DNA of 64,000 nt from Lineus longissimus (taxonomy: Eukaryota > Nemertea > Pilidiophora > Heteronemertea > Lineidae), in NCBI RefSeq assembly GCF_910592395.1, contig NC_088323.1, forward strand, positions 2,542,001 to 2,606,000, given 5' to 3'. Shown in pieces: positions 26,111 to 37,100 of the stretch (position 1 is the first letter of the stretch; every line of letters starts with the position of its first letter). The notes below the pieces were generated by a model. The model did no database searches. It saw only the letters and a list, made by a program, of their open reading frames with translations, and was not told the origin of the DNA. The position numbers and the translations under genes were made by a program.

Positions 26111-26707
26111 GTTTAACGGGTAACCGGAAAAACGCCGACCGACCGACCGACCGACCGACCAACCGACTGACCGACTGACCTGCCAACCTACCGTCATATG
26201 CAGTATCCCTTTCGCTTCTCGATAGCACATGTATCTGTGTAGTGCCCAGCGCAATGGACGTGATGGATTCCGACATGTCTGACAACAGCATCTTCAGTCA
26301 ATAATACCGGGAAAACGAGCCCACGCGGTAAGGAACTGATAACGATACTCTAAAGATATGCTTTGTCTACATGGTCGGTGGATATAAAAACATGATTTGG
26401 GCCTAATCTATGCACTGTAGTTTTTCTAATCGAGTGTCTCGACCGATGCAATGCATGAACTGCAACGCGCAATATGCATTTGTTGTCATTTGAGCAGCGC
26501 ACGTGCGCTTGTTTACAATTTCATTTCACATGACCTGCTGCTGTCAGACACGTCGAACTCCATCACGTCCATCGCGCTGGGCACTACACAGATACATGTG
26601 CTATAGAGAAGCGAAAGGGATACTGCTTATGACGGTAGGTTGGCAGGTCAGTCGCTCAGTCGGTCGGTCGGTCGGTCGGTCGGCGTTTTTCCGGTTACCG
26701 GTTTAAC
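26111..26707. repeat. large imperfect inverted repeat with CCGA/TCGG microsatellite in each arm
   Basis: Left arm about 26111-26290 and right arm about 26536-26707 are reverse complements over roughly 170 bp. Each carries a tetranucleotide run, (CCGA)n on the left and (GGTC)n on the right, which differ in repeat number by about 8 bp. The spacer of about 245 bp is not repeated. The outer edge GCAAGTAACCATGGTTTAAC at 26097 also recurs in direct orientation at 26725, and GTTTAACGTGGAT occurs twice at 26701 and 26739. The structure suggests a foldback-type element or an inverted duplication. Confidence 0.7.
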
Positions 26708-27407
26708 GTGGATGCCGTGGAACAGCAAGTAACCATGGTTTAACGTGGATACCGCATCCTCGTGTATCTTGTTAGTAGCTGCAACACTTCATTTTACCGG
26801 CTGACATCAGTAGTTGTATTCCACTGAGTCGCGTACCTGTTATAGTGCCAAGTTGGGATGATACAGATTCATCACACAGCTTTTTTCGCCTCCCATACGT
26901 TGACTGGTGAACACATACCAACACTGAAGGTATACTCATCAACAGCATATCTCTCTTTTACCTGTTTGAGATTTTCCGTACATCTCTTGAGAGAGTTCCA
27001 TCAGATGGGATAGAAGGATTTGGATGGGAAGCTAGCATTTTCGAAGGTAAATAAAATGTAGTTCATTATATCATTGTATACAGCCAATGTGTCCCATCCA
27101 TGTTGCTTCTTGCCCTAATTATCTCTTGCTGAGCGTTTTCCGACGATGTGCTTGGACTTGTACGTGTTGTTTTCTTATTATAAGATGGCCGACACCAATC
27201 CAAGTAAGGTGGGAGTCTATGTTTTCTCGGGTTCTACTTGGCATAGCCGAACGGGAAGCCTAAAGTATAGTTGCCTTTATTATTACGTAATACACCAAAT
27301 ATGTCACTATCCATCAAGCCAAAAAAGGCTAGCGAAGGGCATGAAGGTAGGAAGTTCTCTGAAATAGTATATCCTACCACTGACAGGTTGAACCGTCTTA
27401 GTCCAAG

Positions 27408-30400
27408 ATGGTAGAAGCAGGGAAGGTTGCTGTAATCGTCCTGGGGCTGGCCGCTGCCCTCGGTTACTACCTTACCAGGAACACCAAACTCAAGATTCCT
27501 GTGAGGGCCGAGCCCGATAAGGAATACGATTACATTATTGGTAAGTACATACACACAGCTTAAGGAAAGTTTTCAAAGGGGTCATCACAAAAGTACAGAC
27601 AACACCAAATATTGGAATAGTGATTTTGAAGACATGTAACATCAATTTCTATCGAAATTCAAGTGATAATGAGTAGAAACGACAAGAGGCAAGGGAGAGA
27701 CGATAGGAGAAGAACTGGCTTTAGCTCAACGCCATCGTAAGTGTCGCACTTTTTGGTACAACCGGGCCCACGGTAATGCGTCATCCAGGATCAGAACTGC
27801 TGGCCTTTTCAGCTGATATCTGATGACCAGTTTCAAACGTGAGTGTCATTTCAGTTGGTGGAGGTTCGGCGGGGTGTGTCCTGGCTAACCGTCTGAGCGA
27901 GGACAAGGCGAGTACGGTCTTGTTGCTTGAAGCCGGTGACGAAGGCACAGCAAAGGAGCTGGAGGTGCCGTCAAAAGGAGCGGGTGAGGTCCACGGTCCA
28001 AGGGATTGGAAATACAAGACTGTCAGACAGGAGAATGCATGTGGAAATTGGCCAAATAATGTAGGTGTTTTTCCTTTATTCTTCTTGCTCTATACATGCT
28101 TCCCGAAAATGGTGGCTTGCATTGGAACTAACTTTTCCCCCTTGTCCGTCATTAAAGGCATTCAAGTGTGTTGGTCAACCATGACTATCTCCTTTGTCCC
28201 TCCACCATAAGGCCTAGTTTCCCCTTATGACATCTCTATTTCGGACACTTAGCGCCCCATTTCTGGAAAGGTGTATAAGAACACCGCTATAACCTGATAT
28301 GGTGCATTCATACACGGCAGCCCATCGATGCTTCTCCAAAGTGTTCACATTTGAAAGCATTTTTGACCTCGCGCTAAATCCAGTCTCCAATTTACATTAC
28401 AGGAGTGCCTCCTGCCAAGTGGCAAAACCCTCGGTGGTTCCAGCGCCATCAACACCCTGCTTTACGTCAGAGGCAATAAGGCTGATTACGATGAATGGGA
28501 TAAAATGGGTGCGACTGGTTGGAATTATGATAACGTTCTACCATATTTTATAAAAGCAGAGAATACAGAAGATAAGAAACTAAAGAAATCGCGTAAGTCG
28601 ATACTAGCTTCAAAGCAGCAGTCGTCTGCCTACTCATTACAAGCTGGCTATGTGTGACAAAGATTGACCATTGTACACGAACAGGAGACACGATTACTAC
28701 TATAATGAATGTCCGAATGTATTCTACAATTACACGTTGTGCAGTGCATGTAGATACATATGGACAAGGGGAAGCAGTGGACGTACTGTGTATGAAAATA
28801 TCGCTTCCAGTCACTAGTAGTACGTGTATATGCTATTTGAACTTAACATACTCGCTTCATTTTCGTTGCCCTAAAGAGTCGTTCATAATGAATTTACATG
28901 TACATGTTCATGTACATGTACAAGATTACCATATTAAGTGATGGTGATGATGATGAATATCAGTGACCAATCAATGCAATATTATGTACATGGGCAGGTA
29001 CATGGACGATGAAAGAAACTCAACCTACTTCCTTAGTAAAAATGATGTCCCTTTTTTAATATCTCCGTTCCAGCGTACCACGGAACCGAAGGTCTTCTAA
29101 AAACGTCTCTTGTGAAAAACACACCTCTCGGAGATTATCTTGTAGAAGCAGCAGCAGAACTCAATTTGACTAGTGGTGACTACAATGGTGAAGAACAAAT
29201 CGGTAAGGAATTAAGGTCACACAAGTCTTGGATGACTTTGAAACTAAGGACTAAGAAGCAGAGTGATTCAAATGAAATAAGCGTTTAGGCCGTAATCTAG
29301 TTGTTGGTATATCAATGGGATGTACAGTGGATGGTCGCAAAGTTGTCTATGGTCTGCCTGGACGCCGAAGTTTGCCTTGCTGATTGCACCTCAGTGCATG
29401 CCTCGTTCGTAATATAAAATTGTCACTGCCAATCTTCTTTCCTACTCTCCAGGAGTGCATTATTCGCAGACGACCATTGGTGACGGCATGCGGGCGAGCA
29501 CGTCTCGGATGTACCTCTTCCCAGTCATGCACAGGAAGAACTTACACGTGGTGGTGCATGCCGAGGCTAACAAAGTAAGAGTTTAGACCTCCCTGGCAAA
29601 TCAACCTCACTGGTAACCTAATTGGTCTCACTCCACCGAGGTTCGCTCGAAAATTTCCGGTTGCAGCGCTGATTGAAAAGCTCCTGCATCTTTGCATACC
29701 ACCACCTCTCTTTTTAGGTTCTTTTTAAAGGCCACCTGGCCGTTGGTGTAGAATACGCTACTCCTTTAGATACCCATGTTACCGTGCTGGCAAGGAAGGA
29801 AGTGATCATTTCAGCAGGGGCGATTGGTAGCGCCCGACTACTGCTGTTGTCTGGAGTGGGACCAAAGGACCACCTACAGGAACTTGGTGTAAGTACATAT
29901 CAAAATAGGTGCATCAGCTTGCTTAATGATGATATATTATAGGTATTTATCACAAACAAGAGGGAATTTACCTTGCGTTAGATATCTCATTCATACAGTA
30001 AGGATTTCGTCAGCGCTATGGCTGAGGGAGATCGCCTACCAGGTCAGCTGACCTCTGGTTGTAATTCGGATCTGAAGGCATGGGCAGTTCACCGAAATTG
30101 AGTCCGAAATGCTAATTTTCCGATCGGACCACTGTACCCAAGTACGGCTGTCGTATTCCACTCTCACTGCATGTTGGATTCCCTTACTAGATTTCTGTAG
30201 TTGCTGACCTACCAGTTGGGCAAAACCTGCACGATCACCCGACCACTTGGGGCCCTGAGATCTACATTGACAAACCAATCTCCAACCTGGAAGAAACAAG
30301 ATTTGAATTTCTCGAAGAATTAAAGTACGATTGGTTTCGAACAGGTAGGCCCTGCGATAACCTGAGCACGGAATACAGTGCAACCAGAATACCATTTGAA

Positions 30401-32452
30401 AAGTCATGAGATTCAAGCGATTGCGGTGACAACATGATGGCTCTTCTTGGTCATTCTTGAACCAGCCATCATAGAGTACTCACCAGTTTTGGCCAGTTGA
30501 CCTTGTTTGTGACTGTATTGGAATGATGGTGTAATCCATGGAGGTATAATGAGATCAGACGGATTAGTGTTGTGCGAAATATTCAAGGGCTCTTGTTCTT
30601 ATTGTTAACAGGCGCGTTAGGTAGCTGATTCAGAGGTGATCTGAATCAGATCCACTTCGCCAAAACGTTATGAAAGGTACAAAGGATACGTTGATAACTG
30701 TCCCCTTGCGACACACATAAACAATATTCATCAGACTTAGTTGTTTAACAAGTAAACGTTAAATACCATTAACTTTCAGGCATTCACTCCAAAGGAATGT
30801 TGATTGACAACATGATATGGATCAAAACAAGACTACAGAGAAAACCGCAGCCTGATGTCCAAATTCAGATCTTGCCATTCTTTGCTACTTCAGACGTTGG
30901 TCAGGATGGAATTGTGAGACAATTCAATTGGGATGAAAAGGTTAAGGAACTTTAGGATCGAGCTAGTAAACAAGAACACTGCAAATCATATTTCTTCATA
31001 AGGAAACTGTATGATGCCTGGTATCAATTGAATGTTGTCACAATACCCGACTTGTTGTGGTAACATGACCCGTCACCTTAATGATGCCAGTGTGAATCGA
31101 TCGAATGCACCAGATATTAAAAAAATGGCCGTCATTCACGACAAAGCCTTTCATTTCAGGTAAGGAAGGACTACTACGCCTACAAGAAGGGCCAGCATGG
31201 CTTCACCGCCATGGTCTTCCCCACCCGCGCTGCATCTACTGGACATCTCAAACTCAAGTCAAAATACCCAGACGAAGATCCGCTAATTCATACCAATTAT
31301 CTAGCAAACAGGAATGACGTCAAGCGGATGATTGAAGGTGCGTTTCCCACTTGCGTTCTCTCGAAAACCAAATTTTGATCCGATCTAATTCGTGACTTGG
31401 CTACCAGGTGGCCAAACTGAAAACATAACAATGCTGCGAACAAAAGGCTGTAAGCTCGCCAAATATGGTGCAAATCAGAGTTCGCTTAGTATTTGACACT
31501 TTCCCAAATTCACTGAGCTCAAACTATTAAGATTTCTCAACAAGGCTCGTTGAGCCATTATTTGTCATTGATGTGGACGTGTTCACTTCTTACACATATC
31601 GACTAACAGTCCCTGTCTTCTTCTAGGAATTCGATTCATCGAGAAGCTATTGGCCACCAAAGCAATGAAGAAACTGAGACCTAGATTTCGCGAATCTGTG
31701 AGAAAGATGCCTGGATGTGAGCAACTCGAAGCGGGATTCTCTGACGAATACTGGAAATGTTATTTGAAGCAGAACGTACAGACGATGTACCATCTTGCCG
31801 GGACCTGCAAAATGGGAGGGGTTGGCGACCCTACCGCTGTAGTGGATCCGCAACTTCGGTAAGATACTAGTTAGATAGTATGATTACAAAGTGCGGTATT
31901 TTCCGCATAAATAGAGAGTCTCTCTGCTGATTTTCCCCCAAGAGCTTCCCCTTCTTGAAAATACCTATTGGAGTTGCATTCGCATTTGCTGCAGCAAATA
32001 CGACTCATGGATTACCATTTGTATCGTGACTGTAAAAGTCGCATTGTTCGAATGCCATCTATGAGTAGGTGAAACAAAAGATGTAAATGTCACCTTTGGC
32101 TAACAATAGACGCTGATTATAGTATAGTTCTTGAAAACTTATACAATCCTTTAACATTGACGCACGGGACATCGATATATGCGTATTTATAAGCCTTTCT
32201 GTGGCATGATAAATGTCAAAATGTGAACCAAGTATGGAAACAAGGAAGAATCACATAATTTCTAACGTTCTCGTTTTCAGAGTGAAAGGACTCCACCACC
32301 TGAGAGTAGTTGACGCATCTATCATGCCATTTGTAGTCTCGGGTAACACGAATGCCCCAACTATCATGATCGCTGAAAGAGGGGCTGATCTTATCAAGGG
32401 GTTCAGCTCAGTAGAACCTGTCGATCTCACCAAGAAGAAGAGGACTTATTAA
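27408..32452 (+). CDS. GMC-family FAD oxidoreductase, membrane-anchored (11 exons)
   Basis: Predicted 615 aa. Exons: 27408-27540, 27855-28060, 28403-28592, 29074-29202, 29453-29574, 29718-29888, 30191-30344, 30780-30940, 31160-31337, 31627-31858, 32281-32452. All introns are GT-AG and all junctions keep frame. Residues 7-22 form one hydrophobic segment, read as a signal anchor. Then [19 protein letters not shown] (from about 39) is the FAD-binding Rossmann loop, [11 protein letters not shown] (120-130) is GMC signature 1, [17 protein letters not shown] (293-309) is signature 2 and VGQNLHDHP is the usual conserved block. The C-terminal half carries [10 protein letters not shown] (His about 537) and SGNTNAP (Asn about 583), the His/Asn catalytic pair of choline dehydrogenase-like members. 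GMC enzymes oxidise alcohols, sugars or choline with FAD; the substrate cannot be called here. A membrane anchor separates it from matrix choline dehydrogenase and suggests a glucose/alcohol dehydrogenase-like paralogue. Confidence 0.95.
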
Positions 32453-33673
32453 CCTCAGAGAAAAAAAATTATGACAGTTACATTTTGCTTAATAGATAGC
32501 TCTTCATGTTAAAATCATTATATCGAACTACAAGAGGTGATGGGTGGTCACACGTGTGCAAACCCGCTGCGAACGACACCAAGTTTCTTCACCCAGCGGA
32601 GGCTTTGGAGCGGTATATATTCTGTTGTACTCGTATCAAAAATGGTTGTAGCAGTGATTACGCCATGTTCATTTATTGTCAGTGTATAATAGTCGGAGTC
32701 ACATATTGCTTTTGAATGATGTAGCTTGTAAATTTTGATTTTGATAACAAACTGGTGCTTTCTTGTACAGATCACGCCACATCAGTGTGATATCGACCAC
32801 TTCAAATACATAATGAGTTGCAGGTCGCTTACATGTAGGTCAATACTAAACACACTTATAATGCATCCCTTAGTCAATACCAAAATGTACAATAATGACA
32901 TATTAACACCGATTGGCATAAAAACGGTTTCTTTACCTGATGATTAATTAATTACAACGATTTCTCAACACAAGATTCGTCGTCCATCTGTGATATGACT
33001 TCCGCTAGGTCAATCAACTAATGACGTAAGTTCCGTTAGCATAGTCTGGAGCAAACATGCGATGTGGTCTAACGCTTGTCAAAAATAACCGCCGTCGTCA
33101 AGCAAGATGCTGATAGCCTGGTCGGTTCGCTTTTGAAAAGCATCCCCATTAGATATATGGAAAACTTCTTATCGTGGATGGAATTTCTGGATTTAAAAAA
33201 AATTCCAAACGGAAACCAGGAACGTTATTAACATTAGGTAAGCACATTCGTTAATTTCCTTTAACATATCAACATGTGAAACGGTAAGAAGTCCTGTTCA
33301 GGATATAAGACCAGTTGCTTGCTAATGCACCACTTCGTCGCAAACTTCCTTCTTCCTTCTTTCAGGAAAGCAATGATTAGTCTTCTGGAACTACAAACGG
33401 CATCAGTGGGTGTCTTGCGAAAGTCATTGACCAATAAATCATTCACTCTGATCCCAGATCGAAAATTATAACACTATGAGTAACGATCTTGTTCAGTTTC
33501 GTAAAATGTGTTCATGGCATACCTTCACATGATTTTTACAAGAATCTTGTAGAAGAAACTGAATAAGTATAAAACGATCATCGGGATATTCGACCTGGAC
33601 TTCGTAGTTTTATTGCTTAATCTTACAGGACGAGTGCCATTTGGTAGATTTCATCAAAGTAACAGTCTCCAAG
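32453..33673. other. intergenic spacer between GMC and olfactomedin-like genes
   Basis: About 1.2 kb with no coding domain. It must hold the 3' untranslated region of the oxidoreductase and the promoter of the next gene. I could not identify a convincing TATA box or polyadenylation site. Confidence 0.5.
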
Positions 33674-34199
33674 ATGACGTTGTATACATATCGCATCATC
33701 AGTGTTACCTTCGTTCTGTCCGCTTCCATGATGTCCACAGTCAAAGGACAGGAATGCGCACAAGTCAAGAAGATGTCACTGTTTGCTGATGACTCGGTCT
33801 ACCTGGGTCACACGCTAAAGGTAACTGTCATCGACTGATGCCTAGAACTCCTAGTTGAGTTGATTTTGTAGTCTAAGGGGCGTCGCTTTTACGTCTGGCC
33901 GAACATCCTTTGTCAGTTGCTCTCCATCGAAAAAACAATTTAGCCCCCTCCGCCCTAAACGTTTGGAATAAATGATGTATTACTGGCTAACAGTCTCTGA
34001 CTTTCTTCAACTTCAGATATCAAATGCACGGAGTGTTCTTGAGTGCATTGCACAATGCTCCAGCATGACAAATTGTCTATCATTCCATTATTGTAAGAAA
34101 AGTGGCCTCTGTGAGCTGAACTCAAATGCAGCGAGTACCTTGGCGGCCTTGACCTCAGAACCCGGATGTAGGTACTACACGCAGACTACTGTTGTGGAT
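33674..34199 (+). CDS. olfactomedin-like gene exons 1-2: signal peptide and PAN/apple module
   Basis: Exon 1 (33674-33820) gives the signal peptide and the first module cysteine (QECAQ). Exon 2 (34017-34199) carries LECIAQC, NCLSFHYC, GLCELN and GCRYY, the cysteine spacing of PAN/apple domains, which bind proteins or carbohydrates. Exon 1 ends AAG|GTAACT and exon 2 starts after CTTCAG, both phase 0. I chose the ATG at 33674 because it directly precedes the hydrophobic core. An in-frame start further upstream at 33641 would bury the signal sequence behind 11 extra residues. Confidence 0.85.
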
Positions 34200-37100
34200 G
34201 TAAGTAAACTCTCATCTGGTTGAATTTTTAAATCATCAATATAAACAAAATATCATATGAATGTTTTCCAAACCTATCTGAGTTCGCTATGCGAGTACTA
34301 TCGTTCATTTTCAAGAACGTATACGTAGCCGATAGGCGACTCTGATGCAGACAATCTGCCCTTAAACATAAGGCAGCATACAGCTGCAAAATAGTGAAAC
34401 CGAACGAAACGACTCTTTTTGTTTCAGGAGAACGAGGAGTTTTGCGAGAGGTGTACTGGGAATGGAGGGACATGTCTCTGCAGTGGTAATGCCCAAGAGT
34501 GTCAGTGTCCAGCATATTTTGCTGGTTCCGAGTGCGATTTTCCACTCTTTGACGAGGGTAAGAATGACCAATGCAGCAGCCAATGTAAACACTCTACTCA
34601 ACCTACAACATTTCTTATTCATTTTCATTAAAAAGCAAGATTTCGATATATTTTTTCTCTGAAGGGCGTTATCGGCATTTGTTTGAACATGGCTTTCTTC
34701 TAACATGTCTGGTTTCACTGCGTTTGGCGTGCTTCTGAGCGGGCCCTCCTCCTGTAGGTCTCCTCCAATCTTGCATATGAATTTGAAAACTTTCTGAATC
34801 CCTCTTCTTTCAGCCCGTGCTCACACTGGCCTTGGATTCAAGAGTCTGCAAACTGTTCTTGGCAAGACAATTAGTTGTTCAAGCTTTTATCGGCAGATGG
34901 ATGCTGCCGACCACACGTCGTTTGTCTGCGATGAGCTGATGGTTGATGCAGTACCCCTTGGGGTGGCGACGGATAACTGTGATTCGAACTGGGGAGACGA
35001 AGGTGTGTACAAAGGAAGTTTTTCCAAACTTCTTCGGAAATGTTGCATTGGACTAAAAAGGAGTTTATCAATGTGCTGAATGACGTAAAATTTAAATGAA
35101 ATAGCTGGATGATTGAGTTTCGGCCAACATTATTTGTCTTGTTCGAATTTGAAAAACATTTTCATAAATTCTTTCAGGCGGATCTGCTCCAACTCAAGCC
35201 TCAACAATCCAAGAACAAGCACTAGCAAAGAAGGTTCCCGAAGCACCTGCAGATGCAAAAGGTGCTTATGATGTGCACCTCCATAAAGTTTATTACTTAC
35301 CATTTGTCTCGTTTTAGGTCATGGAATTTCACCAACCAGCGTGGCGAACCATTCTTATTCCGGGGAACTATCAAGTTCGAGTGGAAATCAGCTATATTCG
35401 TCCAGCTCAGCTTCTTACTCGAGTAGTTATGACGTGTCGTCAGGTTACAATGATGAAGTTTCATCTTCAAGTTCCTCAGTCGACTCCCCAAGTGGCCGCC
35501 GGCGCTTGCTCCACTCCGGTTCAAACTTAGACTCAAACGCCGGCCCTGGTAACGAAGTGGAAACTCTAAATCTCAACACCGAGCGAGACCAATCAGAACA
35601 GGCCGGGACATCCGACCAAGATGAAACAATAATCGACACCCATCTACGGAGACGACTGCTCCAGTTATCTGCTGACCCTCTTGAGTTCTCCCACATCTGC
35701 AGTCACGTCCTCGGCGACACCGCACTCCTCCCAGGTGCAGTCATCCAGGAGGTGAGCTACGCCTTGGCGACGGGTGTCCCAAGGTCTCGATACAGTATGA
35801 GCTTAACCGGATGGCGTGAACCAACCACCGAGACCTGCTACCTTCGACGGTTGCGTTGTAAGGTTGCCACGGGTGACGTTAGACCAACTCTTGGTAAGTA
35901 CCCTCTTACTATCTGAGGTGAACCCACGCCATGACCATCGGACAACTTGGTGACGCCAACCCACTGTCAATTCAAAGTGAACATGGCACCAATGTATAAT
36001 ATGTCTTGGCCTACGGTCTATTGTCGGCAGAACTGTAGCAACTATCTCCATTTCAGGTTATTTTCCTTTCATCGCTAAGAACATGACTCCAATCGCCCAG
36101 ACAGGAGAATCCGTTCACCAAATAAACTACGGACTTACACTACAGGACCCCATGGATATGGGTGAGGAAGGCGGTGCCAAGGTCTATTTTCTAGAGTCGG
36201 ACGAACCAGGTTCGGGGATGTGTAAGTACTGCTTACGTCTAAAATTCCGATAACAATATGACAGGACTATTGCTTCGTTTTTCATCCACGCTTCTGCTTA
36301 CCAAACATTTCTCCATAACGTCTGCCACGCGCAATAAAGTTTTCTACCGAATTTCTAAAACTGTTGATTCTGGGCCTTGGCAAGAACTAGCATGTTCAGA
36401 AGATCCTGTGAAAAGAATAGGATTTGTGCGCGCGAATAGCATGTAACTTGTAAATATAATTATCAAGCCTTCGTGTTTTCATCTACAGATATTGCTGTCT
36501 ACGATTCAAGAGCGACACTTCTGAGTGGGGGAAATGCACTCTATGACATTGAAACAGGATTGGGTAAGTTAAAACACAGTTATTGTACACACATTCTGGT
36601 GATCACCTCAGCGGGTTTGTTCAGATTCAGCAATGGCTAACATCACCATCCTCCAATACGGCAGGTCTGCAGTCATCCTTTCTCAGTAAATTCCAGGTAG
36701 AAAATGCTGATACAATTCTTATATGATTCTCAGTCAATATCGCTTTCAGTTTCGTCTTTATGCATGACGTATGCTTATACTTTAATACAAGATACTTGTG
36801 ACATATTTGAAGGTTTAACTAAGAATCTACAAGACAGAAACTGACCTTGTATGAAGGAAAAGAGAGTATATTGTTTATCGTTTTCAGTTGATACCCCAGG
36901 TGGACGATTGATAGAACTCATAGGAACTGGTCACATCGTCTTCAATCGAAGCCTTTATTTCCAAAATGGCGCTTCCTGCGAGATATCTTACTTCGATCTT
37001 GAAATGTTGGTAACAGGGCCGATGCGGACCCTATCTCATTGTGAATTCATCTCGTATTCTACTGGAAATGTTGACACACAGTCCTATGTCGATATGGCAG

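Larger units (their letters stand above)
22553..27407. other. intergenic region between activin-like and GMC oxidoreductase genes
   Basis: No coding domain seen. It includes the presumptive activin 3' untranslated region with candidate polyadenylation hexamers, a 13-G run (24330-24342), a TA-flanked MITE-like element (24425-24589) and a large inverted repeat (26111-26707). A GAAG|GTAAAT donor-like site near 27048 and a TGACAG acceptor-like site at 27381-27386 could bound a 5' untranslated exon of the next gene, but this is only motif matching. Confidence 0.55.

Noticed and set aside
28880-28925. ACATGTACATGT-type motif cluster as a regulatory element
   Set aside because: TACATGTA strings are scattered through the whole window, including introns and spacers, so this looks like background low-complexity sequence.
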